From the NCBI RefSeq assembly GCF_003144035.1, contig NZ_QFWT01000004.1, positions 186,001-250,000 on the forward strand: a stretch of 64,000 nt of DNA. Reading direction: 5' to 3'. Shown one piece after another: positions 36,109 to 46,712 of the stretch. Position 1 is the stretch's first letter, and each line of letters opens with the position of its first letter. The stretch is from Vibrio albus (GTDB lineage Bacteria > Pseudomonadota > Gammaproteobacteria > Enterobacterales > Vibrionaceae). The position numbers were made by a program, and so were the translations under genes. The notes beneath the pieces are model-generated. The model worked only from the letters and a program-made list of their open reading frames with translations. It was not told the DNA's origin and made no database searches.

Positions 36109-36285
36109 TTACTCCTCAACTTTAACCATGTATTGAACTTTATTGACCATACCACGTACACATGGTGTGTCTTCAAGCTCAACAGTGTGGTTGATGCGAC
36201 GAAGGCCTAGACCACGCAAAGTAGCTTTGTGCTTTGGTAGTCGACCGATTGAACTTTTAGTTTGAGTTACTTTAATAGTTGCCAT
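36109..36285 (-). CDS. rpmD: 50S ribosomal protein L30
   Basis: A 58-residue L30 ([20 protein letters not shown]). The ATG at 36285 is the family start; a longer in-frame reading from 36309 would overlap rpsE and is not favoured. Four base pairs separate it from rpsE. Confidence 0.97.
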   Translation of the reverse strand: MATIKVTQTKSSIGRLPKHKATLRGLGLRRINHTVELEDTPCVRGMVNKVQYMVKVEE

Positions 36286-36289
36286 GATC

Positions 36290-36796
36290 TTACTCCTGGA
36301 TTTGCTCAACAGTTAGACCACGTTTAGCAGCAACCATCTCTGGAGATTTCATGCCACTCAAACCATCAATTGTCGCACGTACGATATTGATAGGGTTCGT
36401 AGAACCATATGCTTTAGAAAGTACGTTGTGAACACCTGCAACTTCAAGTACTGCACGCATCGCACCACCGGCGATGATACCTGTACCTTCTGCAGCTGGC
36501 TGCATGTAAACTTTTGAGCCAGTGTGACGACCTTTCACCGCGTGGTGAAGAGTACCGTCGTTAAGCGCAACAGTAACCATGTTACGACGCGCTTTTTCCA
36601 TTGCTTTTTGAATAGCCGCTGGTACTTCACGAGCTTTGCCGTAACCGAAACCAACGCGACCATTACCATCACCAACTACAGTCAATGCAGTAAAAGTAAA
36701 GATTCGACCACCTTTAACCGTCTTAGATACACGGTTTACAGCGATCAACTTTTCTTGCAGATCTGTAGCTTGTGCTTGTGCTTGTTCTTTAGCCAT
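36290..36796 (-). CDS. rpsE: 30S ribosomal protein S5
   Basis: A 168-residue S5 with the double-stranded RNA-binding N-terminal half ([19 protein letters not shown]) and the fidelity-linked loop [20 protein letters not shown]. It is near the mRNA entry and helps decoding accuracy. Between rplR (15 bp) and rpmD (4 bp). Confidence 0.98.
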   Translation of the reverse strand: MAKEQAQAQATDLQEKLIAVNRVSKTVKGGRIFTFTALTVVGDGNGRVGFGYGKAREVPAAIQKAMEKARRNMVTVALNDGTLHHAVKGRHTGSKVYMQPAAEGTGIIAGGAMRAVLEVAGVHNVLSKAYGSTNPINIVRATIDGLSGMKSPEMVAAKRGLTVEQIQE

Positions 36797-36811
36797 CTTC
36801 CAAACCCTACC

Positions 36812-37165
36812 TTAGAATTTCAGACCAGCTTCGCGAGCAGCATCTGCCAGCGCAGCAACACGGCCGTGGTATTGGAAACCAGAACGATCGAATGCAACAT
36901 CAGAAATGCCTTTTTCGATAGCGCGCTCAGCAATAGCTTTACCTACTGCTTTAGCTGCGTCAACGTTACCAGTATTTGTTACTTGCTCACGGATCGCTTT
37001 TTCTACAGTAGAAGCTGCTGCGATAACCTCAGAGCCATTCGCTGCAATAACCTGCGCGTACACATGACGAGGAGTACGGTGTACAACTAGGCGATTTACG
37101 CGAAGTTCTGCAATCTTACGACGTGCACGTGTAGCACGACGGATGCGAGATGCTTTCTTATCCAT
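36812..37165 (-). CDS. rplR: 50S ribosomal protein L18
   Basis: A 117-residue 5S rRNA-binding protein ([21 protein letters not shown]-terminal [20 protein letters not shown]). With L5 it anchors 5S rRNA in the central protuberance. Nine bp after rplF. Confidence 0.98.
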   Translation of the reverse strand: MDKKASRIRRATRARRKIAELRVNRLVVHRTPRHVYAQVIAANGSEVIAAASTVEKAIREQVTNTGNVDAAKAVGKAIAERAIEKGISDVAFDRSGFQYHGRVAALADAAREAGLKF

Positions 37166-37174
37166 AGTGTTACC

Positions 37175-37708
37175 TTACTTCTTCTTAGCTTCTTTAGTAC
37201 GCACATATTCATCTGCGTAACGAACACCTTTACCTTTATAAGGCTCAGGCTCCCGGTAAGAACGAATGTCAGCCGCAACCTGACCAACTACTTGCTTGTC
37301 ACAACCAGTGATCACGATTTCAGTTTGGCTTGGACATTCAGCTTTAACACCCTCTGGAAGCGCATGCTCAACAGGGTGAGAGAAGCCCAGTGTCAGAGAA
37401 ACAGCGTTGCCTTTAACAGCAGCACGGTAACCAACACCTTTCAATGTAAGCTTCTTAGTAAAGCCTTCAGTAACGCCAACAACCATGTTGTTTACTAGTG
37501 CACGTGCAGTACCTGCTTGTGCCCAAGCGTTAGCAACACCTTCTTTAGGACCAAAAGTAAGGTTGTTTTCTTCCTGTGCAACGACTACCGCTTCGTTAAG
37601 AACGCGAGATAGTTCGCCTTTTGCACCTTTAACGGTAACTTCTTGGCCGTTTAATTTCACCTCAACGCCAGCTGGAATAGCGACAGGTGCTTTAGCAACA
37701 CGAGACAT
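37175..37708 (-). CDS. rplF: 50S ribosomal protein L6
   Basis: A 177-residue L6 with two related RNA-binding folds; the C-terminal signature [14 protein letters not shown] is clear. It sits near the GTPase centre contacting EF-G and EF-Tu complexes. Twelve bp after rpsH. Confidence 0.98.
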   Translation of the reverse strand: MSRVAKAPVAIPAGVEVKLNGQEVTVKGAKGELSRVLNEAVVVAQEENNLTFGPKEGVANAWAQAGTARALVNNMVVGVTEGFTKKLTLKGVGYRAAVKGNAVSLTLGFSHPVEHALPEGVKAECPSQTEIVITGCDKQVVGQVAADIRSYREPEPYKGKGVRYADEYVRTKEAKKK

Positions 37709-37720
37709 ATTCTACTCCTA

Positions 37721-38113
37721 TTACGCTACGTAGGCGATAATTTCACCACCAAGACCGGCTTTACGTGCAGCACGATCGGTCATAAGACCTTTGGAAGTGG
37801 ATACCACAGCAATACCAAGACCGCCCATCACTGATGGCAGCTCGTCTTTTTTCTTGTAGACGCGCAGACCAGGACGTGAAACACGTTGGATTTGCTCAAT
37901 TACTGGTTTAGCCTGGAAGTACTTAAGAGTCACTTCCAGTTCTGGTTTGGTTTCGCCTTCAACAGCGAAATCAGCGATATAACCTTCAGCTTTTAGCAAA
38001 GTAGCGATTGCAACTTTAAGCTTTGAAGAAGGCATTTTAACAGCAACTTTGTTTGCTGCCTGACCGTTACGAAGACGGGTCAGCATATCCGAAATCGGAT
38101 CTTGCATGCTCAT
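37721..38113 (-). CDS. rpsH: 30S ribosomal protein S8
   Basis: A 130-residue S8 ([20 protein letters not shown]). It binds the central domain of 16S rRNA; in E. coli S8 also represses the spc operon by binding mRNA at the rplE start. A MSM... or MQD... start is possible within the same reading. Confidence 0.98.
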   Translation of the reverse strand: MSMQDPISDMLTRLRNGQAANKVAVKMPSSKLKVAIATLLKAEGYIADFAVEGETKPELEVTLKYFQAKPVIEQIQRVSRPGLRVYKKKDELPSVMGGLGIAVVSTSKGLMTDRAARKAGLGGEIIAYVA

Positions 38114-38145
38114 AGATTTCTCTCCAAATGATTAAGTGGCAATTA

Positions 38146-38451
38146 TTACCAGCTAGCCTTACGAAGACCCGGGATCTCGCCTTTCATGCAAGATTCACGA
38201 ACCTTAATACGGCACAGACCGAACTTACGCAGGTAACCGTGTGGACGACCAGTTTGGTTGCAACGGTTGCGCTGACGTGATGCACTTGAATCACGAGGAA
38301 GATCTTGCAGCTTAAGCACTGCGTTCCAACGTTCTTCTTCAGATGCGTTAACATCGCTGATGATAGCTTTTAGTGCTGCACGCTTTTCAGCGTATTTAGC
38401 AACTAGCTTTGCACGCTTTGCTTCACGTGCCTTCATTGATTCTTTAGCCAT
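38146..38451 (-). CDS. rpsN: 30S ribosomal protein S14 (long, zinc-free form)
   Basis: A 101-residue S14 of the long class. The cysteines ([22 protein letters not shown]) do not make the CxxC-CxxC knuckle, so this is the C-minus type. Located between rplE (17 bp) and rpsH (32 bp). Confidence 0.97.
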   Translation of the reverse strand: MAKESMKAREAKRAKLVAKYAEKRAALKAIISDVNASEEERWNAVLKLQDLPRDSSASRQRNRCNQTGRPHGYLRKFGLCRIKVRESCMKGEIPGLRKASW

Positions 38452-38468
38452 AACAGTAACCCTTCACC

Positions 38469-39008
38469 TTACTTACGGAATGGGAAGTTAAAGGCAGCCA
38501 GCAGAGCACGGCCTTCCTCATCGTTTGCAGCAGACGTCGTGATAGTGACATCAAGACCGCGCACACGATCGACTTTATCGTAGTCGATTTCCGGGAAGAT
38601 GATTTGCTCGCGAACGCCCATGCTGTAGTTACCGCGTCCGTCAAAAGACTTAGCGCTAACACCACGGAAGTCACGTACACGTGGAAGAGCGATTGAAATC
38701 AGACGCTCAAGAAAATCCCACATACGTTCGCCACGCAAGGTTACTTTACAACCAATTGGGTAGCCTTCACGAATTTTGAAACCTGCAACAGATTTACGCG
38801 CTTTAGTGATAAGTGGCTTTTGACCAGAAATGATCGCCATATCAGCAGCTGCGTTTTCTAGCAGTTTCTTATCGTTGATGGCTTCACCAACGCCCATGTT
38901 TAGGGTGATTTTTTCAATCCTAGGGACTTGCATGACGCTTGAGTAACCGAACTGTTTGGTCAGTTCAGCAACTACAGACGACTTGTAGTAATCATGCAGT
39001 TTCGCCAT
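38469..39008 (-). CDS. rplE: 50S ribosomal protein L5
   Basis: A 179-residue 5S rRNA-binding protein ([34 protein letters not shown], ending FNFPFRK). It touches P-site tRNA and S13. In E. coli the ribosome binding site region of this gene carries the S8 repressor site; that was not checked by folding here. Confidence 0.98.
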   Translation of the reverse strand: MAKLHDYYKSSVVAELTKQFGYSSVMQVPRIEKITLNMGVGEAINDKKLLENAAADMAIISGQKPLITKARKSVAGFKIREGYPIGCKVTLRGERMWDFLERLISIALPRVRDFRGVSAKSFDGRGNYSMGVREQIIFPEIDYDKVDRVRGLDVTITTSAANDEEGRALLAAFNFPFRK

Positions 39009-39031
39009 AGTAGAACTCCAAATTACTTCTA

Positions 39032-39349
39032 TTAGTTAGAAATGGTTTCGCCGTTAGACTTAAAGAAACGAACTTTCTTACCATCTTCGATACGGAAACC
39101 TACACGGTCTGCTTTGCCAGTAGCCGCATTGAAAATTGCAACGTTAGAAGCATCAATAGCTGCTTCTTGTTCAACGATGCCACCTTGTACGCCAAGAGCC
39201 GGTACAGGCTTCTGGTGTTTCTTAACAAGGTTGATACCTTCAACGATAACTTTACCGGTTGTCAGAACCTTAGTTACTTTACCTTTCTTGCCTTTGTCTT
39301 TACCAGCAAGAACGATTACTTCGTCATTACGACGGATTTTAGCTGCCAT
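39032..39349 (-). CDS. rplX: 50S ribosomal protein L24
   Basis: A 105-residue KOW-domain protein ([20 protein letters not shown]), an assembly initiator near the exit tunnel. ATG 39349 (MAAKIRRND) gives the family start; an in-frame codon at 39391 would run into rplN and is rejected. Confidence 0.98.
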   Translation of the reverse strand: MAAKIRRNDEVIVLAGKDKGKKGKVTKVLTTGKVIVEGINLVKKHQKPVPALGVQGGIVEQEAAIDASNVAIFNAATGKADRVGFRIEDGKKVRFFKSNGETISN

Positions 39350-39362
39350 TGTTTGCCGCTCC

Positions 39363-39734
39363 TTACAGAACTTCTGGAGCCAGTGAAACAATCTTCATGA
39401 ATTTCGCGTTACGAAGTTCACGAGTCACTGGACCAAAGATACGTGTGCCGACTGGTTGCTCAGTAGTGTCGTTCAACAATACGCAAGCATTACGGTCGAA
39501 GCGAATGACAGAACCGTCAGGGCGACGTACGCCTTTACGGGTGCGCACTACAACCGCCTTCAGGACATCACCTTTCTTAACTTTACCGCGAGGAATCGCT
39601 TCCTTAACAGTAACTTTGATGATATCACCGATGTGTGCATAACGGCGGTGTGAGCCACCCAGAACCTTAATACACATCACTCTGCGAGCGCCGGAGTTAT
39701 CCGCGGCTTCGAGTGTGCTTTGCATTTGGATCAT
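39363..39734 (-). CDS. rplN: 50S ribosomal protein L14
   Basis: A 123-residue L14 ([20 protein letters not shown], ending SLAPEVL), at the subunit interface. First gene of the spc operon, behind its own promoter and after a terminator that separates it from rpsQ. Confidence 0.98.
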   Translation of the reverse strand: MIQMQSTLEAADNSGARRVMCIKVLGGSHRRYAHIGDIIKVTVKEAIPRGKVKKGDVLKAVVVRTRKGVRRPDGSVIRFDRNACVLLNDTTEQPVGTRIFGPVTRELRNAKFMKIVSLAPEVL

Positions 39735-39803
39735 GTTAGTGCTCCGCTAAATATTATAAAACTAGACCCTCTCGGGTCGGGCTGCCTTTTATAAGGGCTG
39801 CGA

Positions 39804-39812
39804 ATTGTACCA
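39804..39812 (-). promoter_or_regulatory. spc-operon promoter (extended -10)
   Basis: On the minus strand TGGTACAAT gives an extended -10 (TGN then TACAAT at 39804-39809). The -35 region is poor, as expected for extended -10 promoters. It lies 70 bp before rplN and just after the S10 terminator. A GACCC/GGGTC hairpin (39765-39778) is in the leader. Confidence 0.65.
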
Positions 39813-39834
39813 CCCTTTTTTTAAATTGGGTAGA

Positions 39835-39873
39835 CAAAAAACAAGCGGCTCCAAAAAAAATTTGGAGCCGCTT
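39835..39873 (-). terminator. Intrinsic terminator between the S10 and spc operons
   Basis: A 13-bp perfect stem AAGCGGCTCCAAA / TTTGGAGCCGCTT with a T-rich loop on the minus strand, followed by GTTTTTTGTC. It is 24 bp after the rpsQ stop. The strength suggests that most S10 transcripts stop here and spc relies on its own promoter. Confidence 0.9.
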
Positions 39874-39896
39874 CGGTTGTTGTATCTAAAGGAAAA

Positions 39897-40341
<445 letters not shown>

Positions 40342-40342
<1 letters not shown>

Positions 40343-40752
40343 CACATCACCTGCTTGGTTACAAATGTTGTTTTGATTGGCAGTTTACGTGCCGCTAGGC
40401 GGAACGCTTCACGTGCCAACTCTTCAGGTACACCACCCATTTCGTACATAACCTTACCAGGTTGGATTTGGGCTACCCAGTACTCAACGTTACCTTTACC
40501 CTTACCCTGACGAACTTCTAGTGGTTTTTCAGTGATAGGCTTATCTGGGAAAATACGAATCCAGATTTGACCTTGACGCTTAACGTGACGCGTCATCGCA
40601 CGACGAGCCGCTTCGATCTGACGAGCAGTGATACGACCACGGCCAACAGCTTTAAGGCCGTAAGTACCAAAACTTACGTCTGTACCTTTAGCAAGACCAC
40701 GGTTGCGACCAGTCTGAACCTTACGGAATTTAGTACGTTTAGGTTGTAGCAT
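40342..40752 (-). CDS. rplP: 50S ribosomal protein L16
   Basis: A 136-residue L16 ([19 protein letters not shown]) that helps shape the A site of the large subunit. The conserved [20 protein letters not shown] is present, with the arginine that is hydroxylated in E. coli L16 nearby. Eleven bp after rpsC. Confidence 0.98.
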
Positions 40753-40763
40753 CAGTCGACTCC

Positions 40764-41462
40764 TTATTTACGGCCTTTACGCTGCTTCTTAGGCTTATCG
40801 CCTTTTGGCTCTACTGCGTTAGCAGCTGGCATACCGCCCAGAATCTCACCTTTGAAGATCCAAACTTTAATGCCGATCACACCGTACTGGGTGTGAGCCG
40901 AAGAAGTTGCGTAATCAATGTCAGCACGTAGTGTGTGTAGAGGCACACGGCCTTCACGGTACCATTCAGTACGCGCGATTTCAGCACCGCCTAGACGGCC
41001 GCTTACTTCAACCTTGATACCCTTAGCACCCAGACGCATTGCGTTTTGTACTGCACGCTTCATAGCGCGACGGAACATAACACGACGCTCTAGCTGAGAC
41101 GCGATGCTATCAGCCACTAATTGACCGTCTAGCTCAGGCTTACGTACTTCAGCGATGTTAATTTGCGCTGGTACACCTGCAAGTTTAGCTACAGCTGTGC
41201 GTAGCTTCTCTACGTCTTCACCTTTCTTACCGATAACAACACCTGGACGAGCAGTGTGAATAGTCACACGGATGCTCTTAGCAGGACGTTCGATAACGAT
41301 GCGTGATAGAGACGCTTTTTGTAGTTCCTTAGTTAGGAACTGACGTACCTTGAAGTCGCCGTCTAGGTTGTCAGCGAATTCTTTGGTGTTAGCAAACCAT
41401 GTAGCATTCCAAGGCTTAACGATGCCAAGACGAATACCATTTGGATGTACTTTCTGACCCAT
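40764..41462 (-). CDS. rpsC: 30S ribosomal protein S3
   Basis: A 232-residue S3 with a KH domain (about 40-110, [15 protein letters not shown]) and the C-terminal S3 domain. It forms part of the mRNA entry helicase. Basic tail [14 protein letters not shown]. Seventeen bp after rplV. Confidence 0.98.
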   Translation of the reverse strand: MGQKVHPNGIRLGIVKPWNATWFANTKEFADNLDGDFKVRQFLTKELQKASLSRIVIERPAKSIRVTIHTARPGVVIGKKGEDVEKLRTAVAKLAGVPAQINIAEVRKPELDGQLVADSIASQLERRVMFRRAMKRAVQNAMRLGAKGIKVEVSGRLGGAEIARTEWYREGRVPLHTLRADIDYATSSAHTQYGVIGIKVWIFKGEILGGMPAANAVEPKGDKPKKQRKGRK

Positions 41463-41479
41463 TGCTTACTCTCCTAGTC

Positions 41480-41812
41480 TCAAGCGTCTGCTACAACAAC
41501 AGTGATGTGGCTAGAACGCTTCAAGATACGATCCGCACGGCCTTTAGCACGAGGCATAATACGCTTCATGATTGGGCCTTCATCTACGAAGATCTTAGCA
41601 ACATTAAGATCGTCGATATCTGCACCTTCGTTGTGTTCTGCGTTAGCGATTGCTGACTCTAGAACTTTCTTAACCAGTGCAGCAGCTTTTTTGTTGCTGA
41701 AAGTCAGAATTTCTAGAGCTTGGTCAACAGATTTACCACGAATTTGATCTGCAACTAAGCGAGCTTTCTGTGGAGAAATACGAGCAAAGTTATGTTTAGC
41801 GATAGCTTCCAT
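41480..41812 (-). CDS. rplV: 50S ribosomal protein L22
   Basis: A 110-residue L22 ([20 protein letters not shown]) with the beta-hairpin that lines the exit tunnel ([20 protein letters not shown]), where macrolide-resistance changes occur in other species. No deletion is seen in that loop. Confidence 0.98.
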   Translation of the reverse strand: MEAIAKHNFARISPQKARLVADQIRGKSVDQALEILTFSNKKAAALVKKVLESAIANAEHNEGADIDDLNVAKIFVDEGPIMKRIMPRAKGRADRILKRSSHITVVVADA

Positions 41813-41822
41813 TATCTACTCC

Positions 41823-42104
<282 letters not shown>

Positions 42105-42121
42105 TTATCCTCTTAAATAGA

Positions 42122-42946
42122 TTACTTGTTACGACGACGTACGATGTACTTGTCAGTGCGCTTGTTCTTACGGGTCTTGAAGCCTTTAGTTGGCATACCC
42201 CAAGGAGATACTGGGTGACGACCACCCGAAGTACGACCTTCACCACCACCGTGTGGGTGATCGATTGGGTTCATCACAACACCACGAACGGTTGGACGAA
42301 CACCACGCCAGCGGCTAGCACCAGCTTTACCCAGTTCACGTAGCATATGCTCAGAGTTACCAACTTCACCGATTGTTGCACGGCCTTCAGAAAGAACTTT
42401 GCGCATTTCACCAGAACGTAGGCGAAGGGTTACATATGCACCGTCGCGAGCGACGATTTGTACGTATGCACCAGCAGAACGAGCAATTTGTGCACCTTTA
42501 CCAGGCTTCAGTTCAACACAGTGAACAGTAGAACCTACTGGGATGTTGCGCATTGGCAGAGTGTTACCTGCTTTGATTGGCGCATCAACACCAGACTGGA
42601 TCTGATCACCAGCTTGAATGCCTTTTGGTGCAATGATGTAGCGGCGCTCACCGTCTGCGTACAGAACTAGAGCGATATTTGCGCTACGGTTTGGATCGTA
42701 TTCTAGACGCTCAACTTTCGCTGGGATACCGTCTTTAGTACGTTTGAAGTCAATTACACGGTAGTGGTGTTTGTGACCACCGCCGATATGACGTACTGTG
42801 ATACGACCGTTGTTGTTACGACCACCGTTCTTAGAGTTTTTCTCTAGAAGAGGTGCGTATGGCTTACCCTTGTGCAGGTCAGCGTTAACAACTTTAACTA
42901 CATGACGACGACCAGGGGAAGTCGGCTTACATTTAACAATAGCCAT
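42122..42946 (-). CDS. rplB: 50S ribosomal protein L2
   Basis: A 274-residue L2, the largest conserved 50S core protein near the peptidyl transferase centre. The C-terminal [17 protein letters not shown] loop carries the conserved histidine. Sixteen bp after rplW. Confidence 0.99.
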   Translation of the reverse strand: MAIVKCKPTSPGRRHVVKVVNADLHKGKPYAPLLEKNSKNGGRNNNGRITVRHIGGGHKHHYRVIDFKRTKDGIPAKVERLEYDPNRSANIALVLYADGERRYIIAPKGIQAGDQIQSGVDAPIKAGNTLPMRNIPVGSTVHCVELKPGKGAQIARSAGAYVQIVARDGAYVTLRLRSGEMRKVLSEGRATIGEVGNSEHMLRELGKAGASRWRGVRPTVRGVVMNPIDHPHGGGEGRTSGGRHPVSPWGMPTKGFKTRKNKRTDKYIVRRRNK

Positions 42947-42962
42947 TTCTCAACTACTCCTG

Positions 42963-43265
42963 TTATTCTGCACCGCCAATGAAGTCAAGATCCTGACCTT
43001 CTTTCAGAGTCACGTACGCTTTCTTAACGTCGCTGCGGCGACCTTCGCGTAGACCCTGACGTTTGGTCTTACCCTTGTTGATAAGAGTATTTACAGACTT
43101 AACTTCAACTTCAAATAGCTTTTCTACAGCTGCTTTGATCTCTTTTTTAGTTGCATCTTTTGCTACTTTGAAAACGATAGTGTTCGCTTTCTCTGCAGCC
43201 ATAGTTGCTTTTTCAGAGATATGTGGAGCACGTAGAACCTTTAGTAGACGCTCTTCATTGATCAT
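42963..43265 (-). CDS. rplW: 50S ribosomal protein L23
   Basis: A 100-residue exit-tunnel rim protein ([20 protein letters not shown]), the docking site for trigger factor and SRP. Its ATG overlaps the rplD TGA as ATGA. Confidence 0.98.
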   Translation of the reverse strand: MINEERLLKVLRAPHISEKATMAAEKANTIVFKVAKDATKKEIKAAVEKLFEVEVKSVNTLINKGKTKRQGLREGRRSDVKKAYVTLKEGQDLDFIGGAE

Positions 43266-43864
43266 GCCAGCATCTCCTCAACTTGCTTAACAGCATCCGC
43301 TGTCATTAGAACCTTGTCGAACGCGATCAGGCTTACTGGGTCGATACCAGCAACGTCACGTGCGTCAACTTTGTATAGGTTACGAGCAGCTAAGAATAGA
43401 TTCTCTTCTACTTCGCCAGTCACGATTAGAACATCGTTAAGCTCAAGTTCTTTAAGCTTAGCTACTAGCTCTTTAGTTTTTGGAGCTTCTACTGAGAAGT
43501 TGTCAACAACAACTAGACGTTCTTGACGAACAAGCTCAGAAAGAATGCTCTTCATAGCACCGCGGTACATTTTTTTGTTTACTTTTTGGCTGTGATCTTG
43601 TGGTTTCGCAGCAAAAGTAATACCACCTGTACGCCAAATCGGGCTACGGATTGTACCAGCACGTGCACGGCCAGTACCTTTTTGACGCCAAGGCTTAGCA
43701 CCACCGCCAGATACTTCAGAACGAGTTTTTTGAGCACGAGTGCCTTGACGAGCACCTGCTGCGTATGCAACAACTACTTGGTGTACAAGAGCTTCGTTGA
43801 ACTCACGTCCGAAAGTAGTTTCGGAAACAGTTAGTGCGTCAGCACCTTTAACCATCAATTCCAT
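43262..43864 (-). CDS. rplD: 50S ribosomal protein L4
   Basis: A 200-residue L4 ([15 protein letters not shown]) with the tunnel loop ([20 protein letters not shown]) intact. In enterobacteria and other gammaproteobacteria L4 also represses the S10 operon by binding its leader; a leader of the right place and size is upstream of rpsJ. Confidence 0.98.
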   Translation of the reverse strand: MELMVKGADALTVSETTFGREFNEALVHQVVVAYAAGARQGTRAQKTRSEVSGGGAKPWRQKGTGRARAGTIRSPIWRTGGITFAAKPQDHSQKVNKKMYRGAMKSILSELVRQERLVVVDNFSVEAPKTKELVAKLKELELNDVLIVTGEVEENLFLAARNLYKVDARDVAGIDPVSLIAFDKVLMTADAVKQVEEMLA

Positions 43865-43880
43865 TACTTACTCCTAGACG

Positions 43881-44510
43881 TTATGCTTTAACAGCTGGTT
43901 TAACGATCACGTCGCCGCCAGTTGAACCTGGTACTGCACCTTTGATAAGAAGCAGATTGCGCTCAGCGTCAACACGTACGATCTCTAGGTTTTGAGTCGT
44001 TACACGCTCAGCACCCATGTGACCTGCCATTTTCTTGCCTTTAAATACGCGACCTGGAGTTTGGCACTGACCAATTGAACCAGGAGCACGGTGAGACAAT
44101 GAGTTACCGTGAGTCATATCTTGAGTACGGAAGTTCCAGCGCTTAACAGCACCTTGGAAACCTTTACCCTTAGATGTACCAGTAACGTCTACTTTTGTAG
44201 TTTCGTTGAACAGTTCAACAGTCAGTTCAGCACCAACTTCGAACTCTTCGCCGTTTTCTAAACGGAATTCCCAAAGACCGCGGCCAGCTTCAACACCTGC
44301 TTTCGCAAAGTGACCAGCTTCTGGCTTAGATACACGGCTAGCTTTCTTAGCACCAGCAGTTACCTGGATAGCTGCATAACCATCGCTTTCAAGAGTTTTC
44401 ACTTGAGCAACACGGTTAGCTTCTACTTCAACAACTGTTACTGGGATAGAAACGCCTTCTTCGGTAAATACGCGGGTCATACCCACTTTACGTCCGACTA
44501 GACCAATCAT
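43881..44510 (-). CDS. rplC: 50S ribosomal protein L3
   Basis: A 209-residue L3 ([19 protein letters not shown]) with the central extension reaching the peptidyl transferase centre ([20 protein letters not shown]). The glutamine that is methylated in E. coli L3 is in that GSIGQ motif. Fourteen bp after rpsJ. Confidence 0.98.
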   Translation of the reverse strand: MIGLVGRKVGMTRVFTEEGVSIPVTVVEVEANRVAQVKTLESDGYAAIQVTAGAKKASRVSKPEAGHFAKAGVEAGRGLWEFRLENGEEFEVGAELTVELFNETTKVDVTGTSKGKGFQGAVKRWNFRTQDMTHGNSLSHRAPGSIGQCQTPGRVFKGKKMAGHMGAERVTTQNLEIVRVDAERNLLLIKGAVPGSTGGDVIVKPAVKA

Positions 44511-44524
44511 TCTTCTAATCTCCC

Positions 44525-45080
<556 letters not shown>

Positions 45081-45085
45081 GCGGT

Positions 45086-45113
45086 ATTATACAGATTGAA
45101 GAGGGGGTTGCAA
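45086..45113 (-). promoter_or_regulatory. S10-operon promoter
   Basis: A -35 TTGCAA (45108-45113) and a consensus -10 TATAAT (45086-45091) are 16 bp apart on the minus strand. A GC-rich discriminator (ACCGCGC) follows, typical of ppGpp-sensitive ribosomal promoters. Confidence 0.88.
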
Positions 45114-45149
45114 GTGGTGGGTGAAAAACAGGCAAAAATATTTCTCTTT

Positions 45150-45298
45150 CCTCGCTCCCATGCTGCGCGTGGGAATGCATACAGAGGGTAAAGCATATGT
45201 AGAACACACAACTGATTCCCCATAAAGAAATGGCTAAAAAACAGATTCGTTGTGGTGAAGCCAGATACGCATTCCCACGCTGGAGCATGGGAACGAGG
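45150..45298. repeat. REPIN-like inverted REP pair between tuf and rpsJ
   Basis: Two nearly identical arms of about 35 bp face each other around a spacer of about 79 bp. The left arm (45150-45184) reads CCTCGCTCCCATGCTGCG, CGTGGGAATGCATAC. The complement of the right arm (45264-45298) reads CCTCGTTCCCATGCTCCA, GCGTGGGAATGCGTATC. Each arm is itself a hairpin (TCCCAYGC / GCGTGGGA). REP doublets of this kind are mobilised by RAYT transposases in other bacteria; no RAYT gene is in the window. It does not interrupt the S10 promoter (45086-45113). Confidence 0.7.
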
Positions 45299-45336
45299 AG
45301 CGCCCAAAACCCAGCACCTAATTCCCCTACAAACGC

Positions 45337-45364
45337 AAAAAGGGAAGCCGAAGCTTCCCTTTTT
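45337..45364 (-). terminator. Terminator of the str operon, after tuf
   Basis: A perfect 12-bp stem AAAAAGGGAAGC / GCTTCCCTTTTT with a 4-nt loop and T-run on the minus strand, 47 bp after the tuf stop codon. Confidence 0.95.
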
Positions 45365-45411
45365 CAGATGCGCTTTCTTTCGAAAACGGATCGCTACAAA
45401 ATCATTCGAAA

Positions 45412-46596
45412 TTATTCGAAGATTTTAGCAACAACACCAGCACCTACTGTACGGCCACCTTCACGGATCGCGAAGCGCAGACCTTCGTCCATTGCGATAG
45501 GAGCGATTAGCTCAACAACCATTTGGATGTTATCGCCAGGCATTACCATTTCTACGCCTTCTGGTAGAGAGATATCACCAGTTACGTCAGTTGTACGGAA
45601 GTAGAACTGTGGACGGTAGCCTTTGAAGAATGGAGTGTGACGACCACCTTCATCTTTTGACAGTACGTATACTTCAGACTCAAACTTAGTGTGTGGAGTG
45701 ATTGAACCAGGTGCAGCCAGTACTTGACCACGCTCTACTTCGTCACGCTTAGTACCACGTAGTAGGGCACCAACGTTTTCACCCGCACGACCTTCGTCTA
45801 GAAGCTTACGGAACATCTCTACACCAGTACAAGTTGTAGTAGTTGTTTCTTTGATACCTACGATTTGTACTTCGTCACCTACAGTCAGGATACCGCGCTC
45901 GATACGGCCAGTTACTACTGTACCACGACCCTGGATTGAGAATACGTCTTCGATTGGCATCAGGAACGGCTGGTCTACTGCACGCTCTGGTTCTGGGATG
46001 TATGTGTCTAGCGCTTCTGCTAGTTCAACAATCTTGTCTTCCCACTCTTTCTCGCCGTTTAGAGCGCCAAGAGCTGAACCTTGGATTACTGGTAGATCAT
46101 CACCTGGGAAGTCGTACTCAGATAGAAGTTCACGTACTTCCATTTCTACTAGTTCTAGTAGCTCTTCATCGTCAACCATGTCACATTTGTTCATGAATAC
46201 GATGATGTATGGGATACCAACCTGGCGGCCAAGTAGGATGTGCTCACGAGTCTGAGGCATTGGGCCGTCAGTCGCTGCTACTACTAGGATACCACCGTCC
46301 ATTTGCGCAGCACCAGTGATCATGTTTTTAACATAGTCAGCGTGTCCTGGGCAGTCTACGTGTGCGTAGTGACGAGTTGGAGTATCGTACTCAACGTGAG
46401 AAGTTGCGATTGTGATACCGCGCTCACGCTCTTCTGGAGCGTTATCGATAGATGCGAAGTCTTTAGCTACACCGCCGTAAACTTTAGCAAGAGTAGTACA
46501 GATAGCTGCAGTTAGAGTTGTTTTACCGTGGTCAACGTGGCCGATAGTACCAACGTTTACGTGCGGTTTCGTACGTTCAAATTTTTCTTTAGACAC
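45412..46596 (-). CDS. tuf: Elongation factor Tu
   Basis: A 394-residue GTPase that delivers aminoacyl-tRNA. P-loop GHVDHGKT is at residues 19-26, DCPGHADY and the NKCD motif are clear, and domains 2-3 follow. Last gene of the str operon, 116 bp after fusA, in the place of E. coli tufA. A second tuf copy would be expected elsewhere. Confidence 0.99.
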   Translation of the reverse strand: MSKEKFERTKPHVNVGTIGHVDHGKTTLTAAICTTLAKVYGGVAKDFASIDNAPEERERGITIATSHVEYDTPTRHYAHVDCPGHADYVKNMITGAAQMDGGILVVAATDGPMPQTREHILLGRQVGIPYIIVFMNKCDMVDDEELLELVEMEVRELLSEYDFPGDDLPVIQGSALGALNGEKEWEDKIVELAEALDTYIPEPERAVDQPFLMPIEDVFSIQGRGTVVTGRIERGILTVGDEVQIVGIKETTTTTCTGVEMFRKLLDEGRAGENVGALLRGTKRDEVERGQVLAAPGSITPHTKFESEVYVLSKDEGGRHTPFFKGYRPQFYFRTTDVTGDISLPEGVEMVMPGDNIQMVVELIAPIAMDEGLRFAIREGGRTVGAGVVAKIFE

Positions 46597-46622
46597 GATC
46601 GTGTTCCTTCCTAGTTATGATT

Positions 46623-46645
46623 CGCCCCGATTATCGTTCGGGGCG
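46623..46645 (-). other. fusA-tuf intercistronic hairpin
   Basis: An 8-bp perfect stem CGCCCCGA / TCGGGGCG with a 7-nt loop, in the 116-bp fusA-tuf gap. There is no T-run after it on the minus strand, so it probably acts as an RNA processing or stability element, not a terminator. Confidence 0.6.
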
Positions 46646-46712
46646 CGCCAGAATTTGCTATTTTATGCGTCAACTTTCGTCAACGCAACACATTCATTGT
46701 GACAATGATTGT

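Noticed and set aside
46623..46645. Terminator between fusA and tuf
   Set aside because: The stem is strong, but there is no T-run on the coding strand; read-through into tuf is expected. It is listed as a hairpin only.
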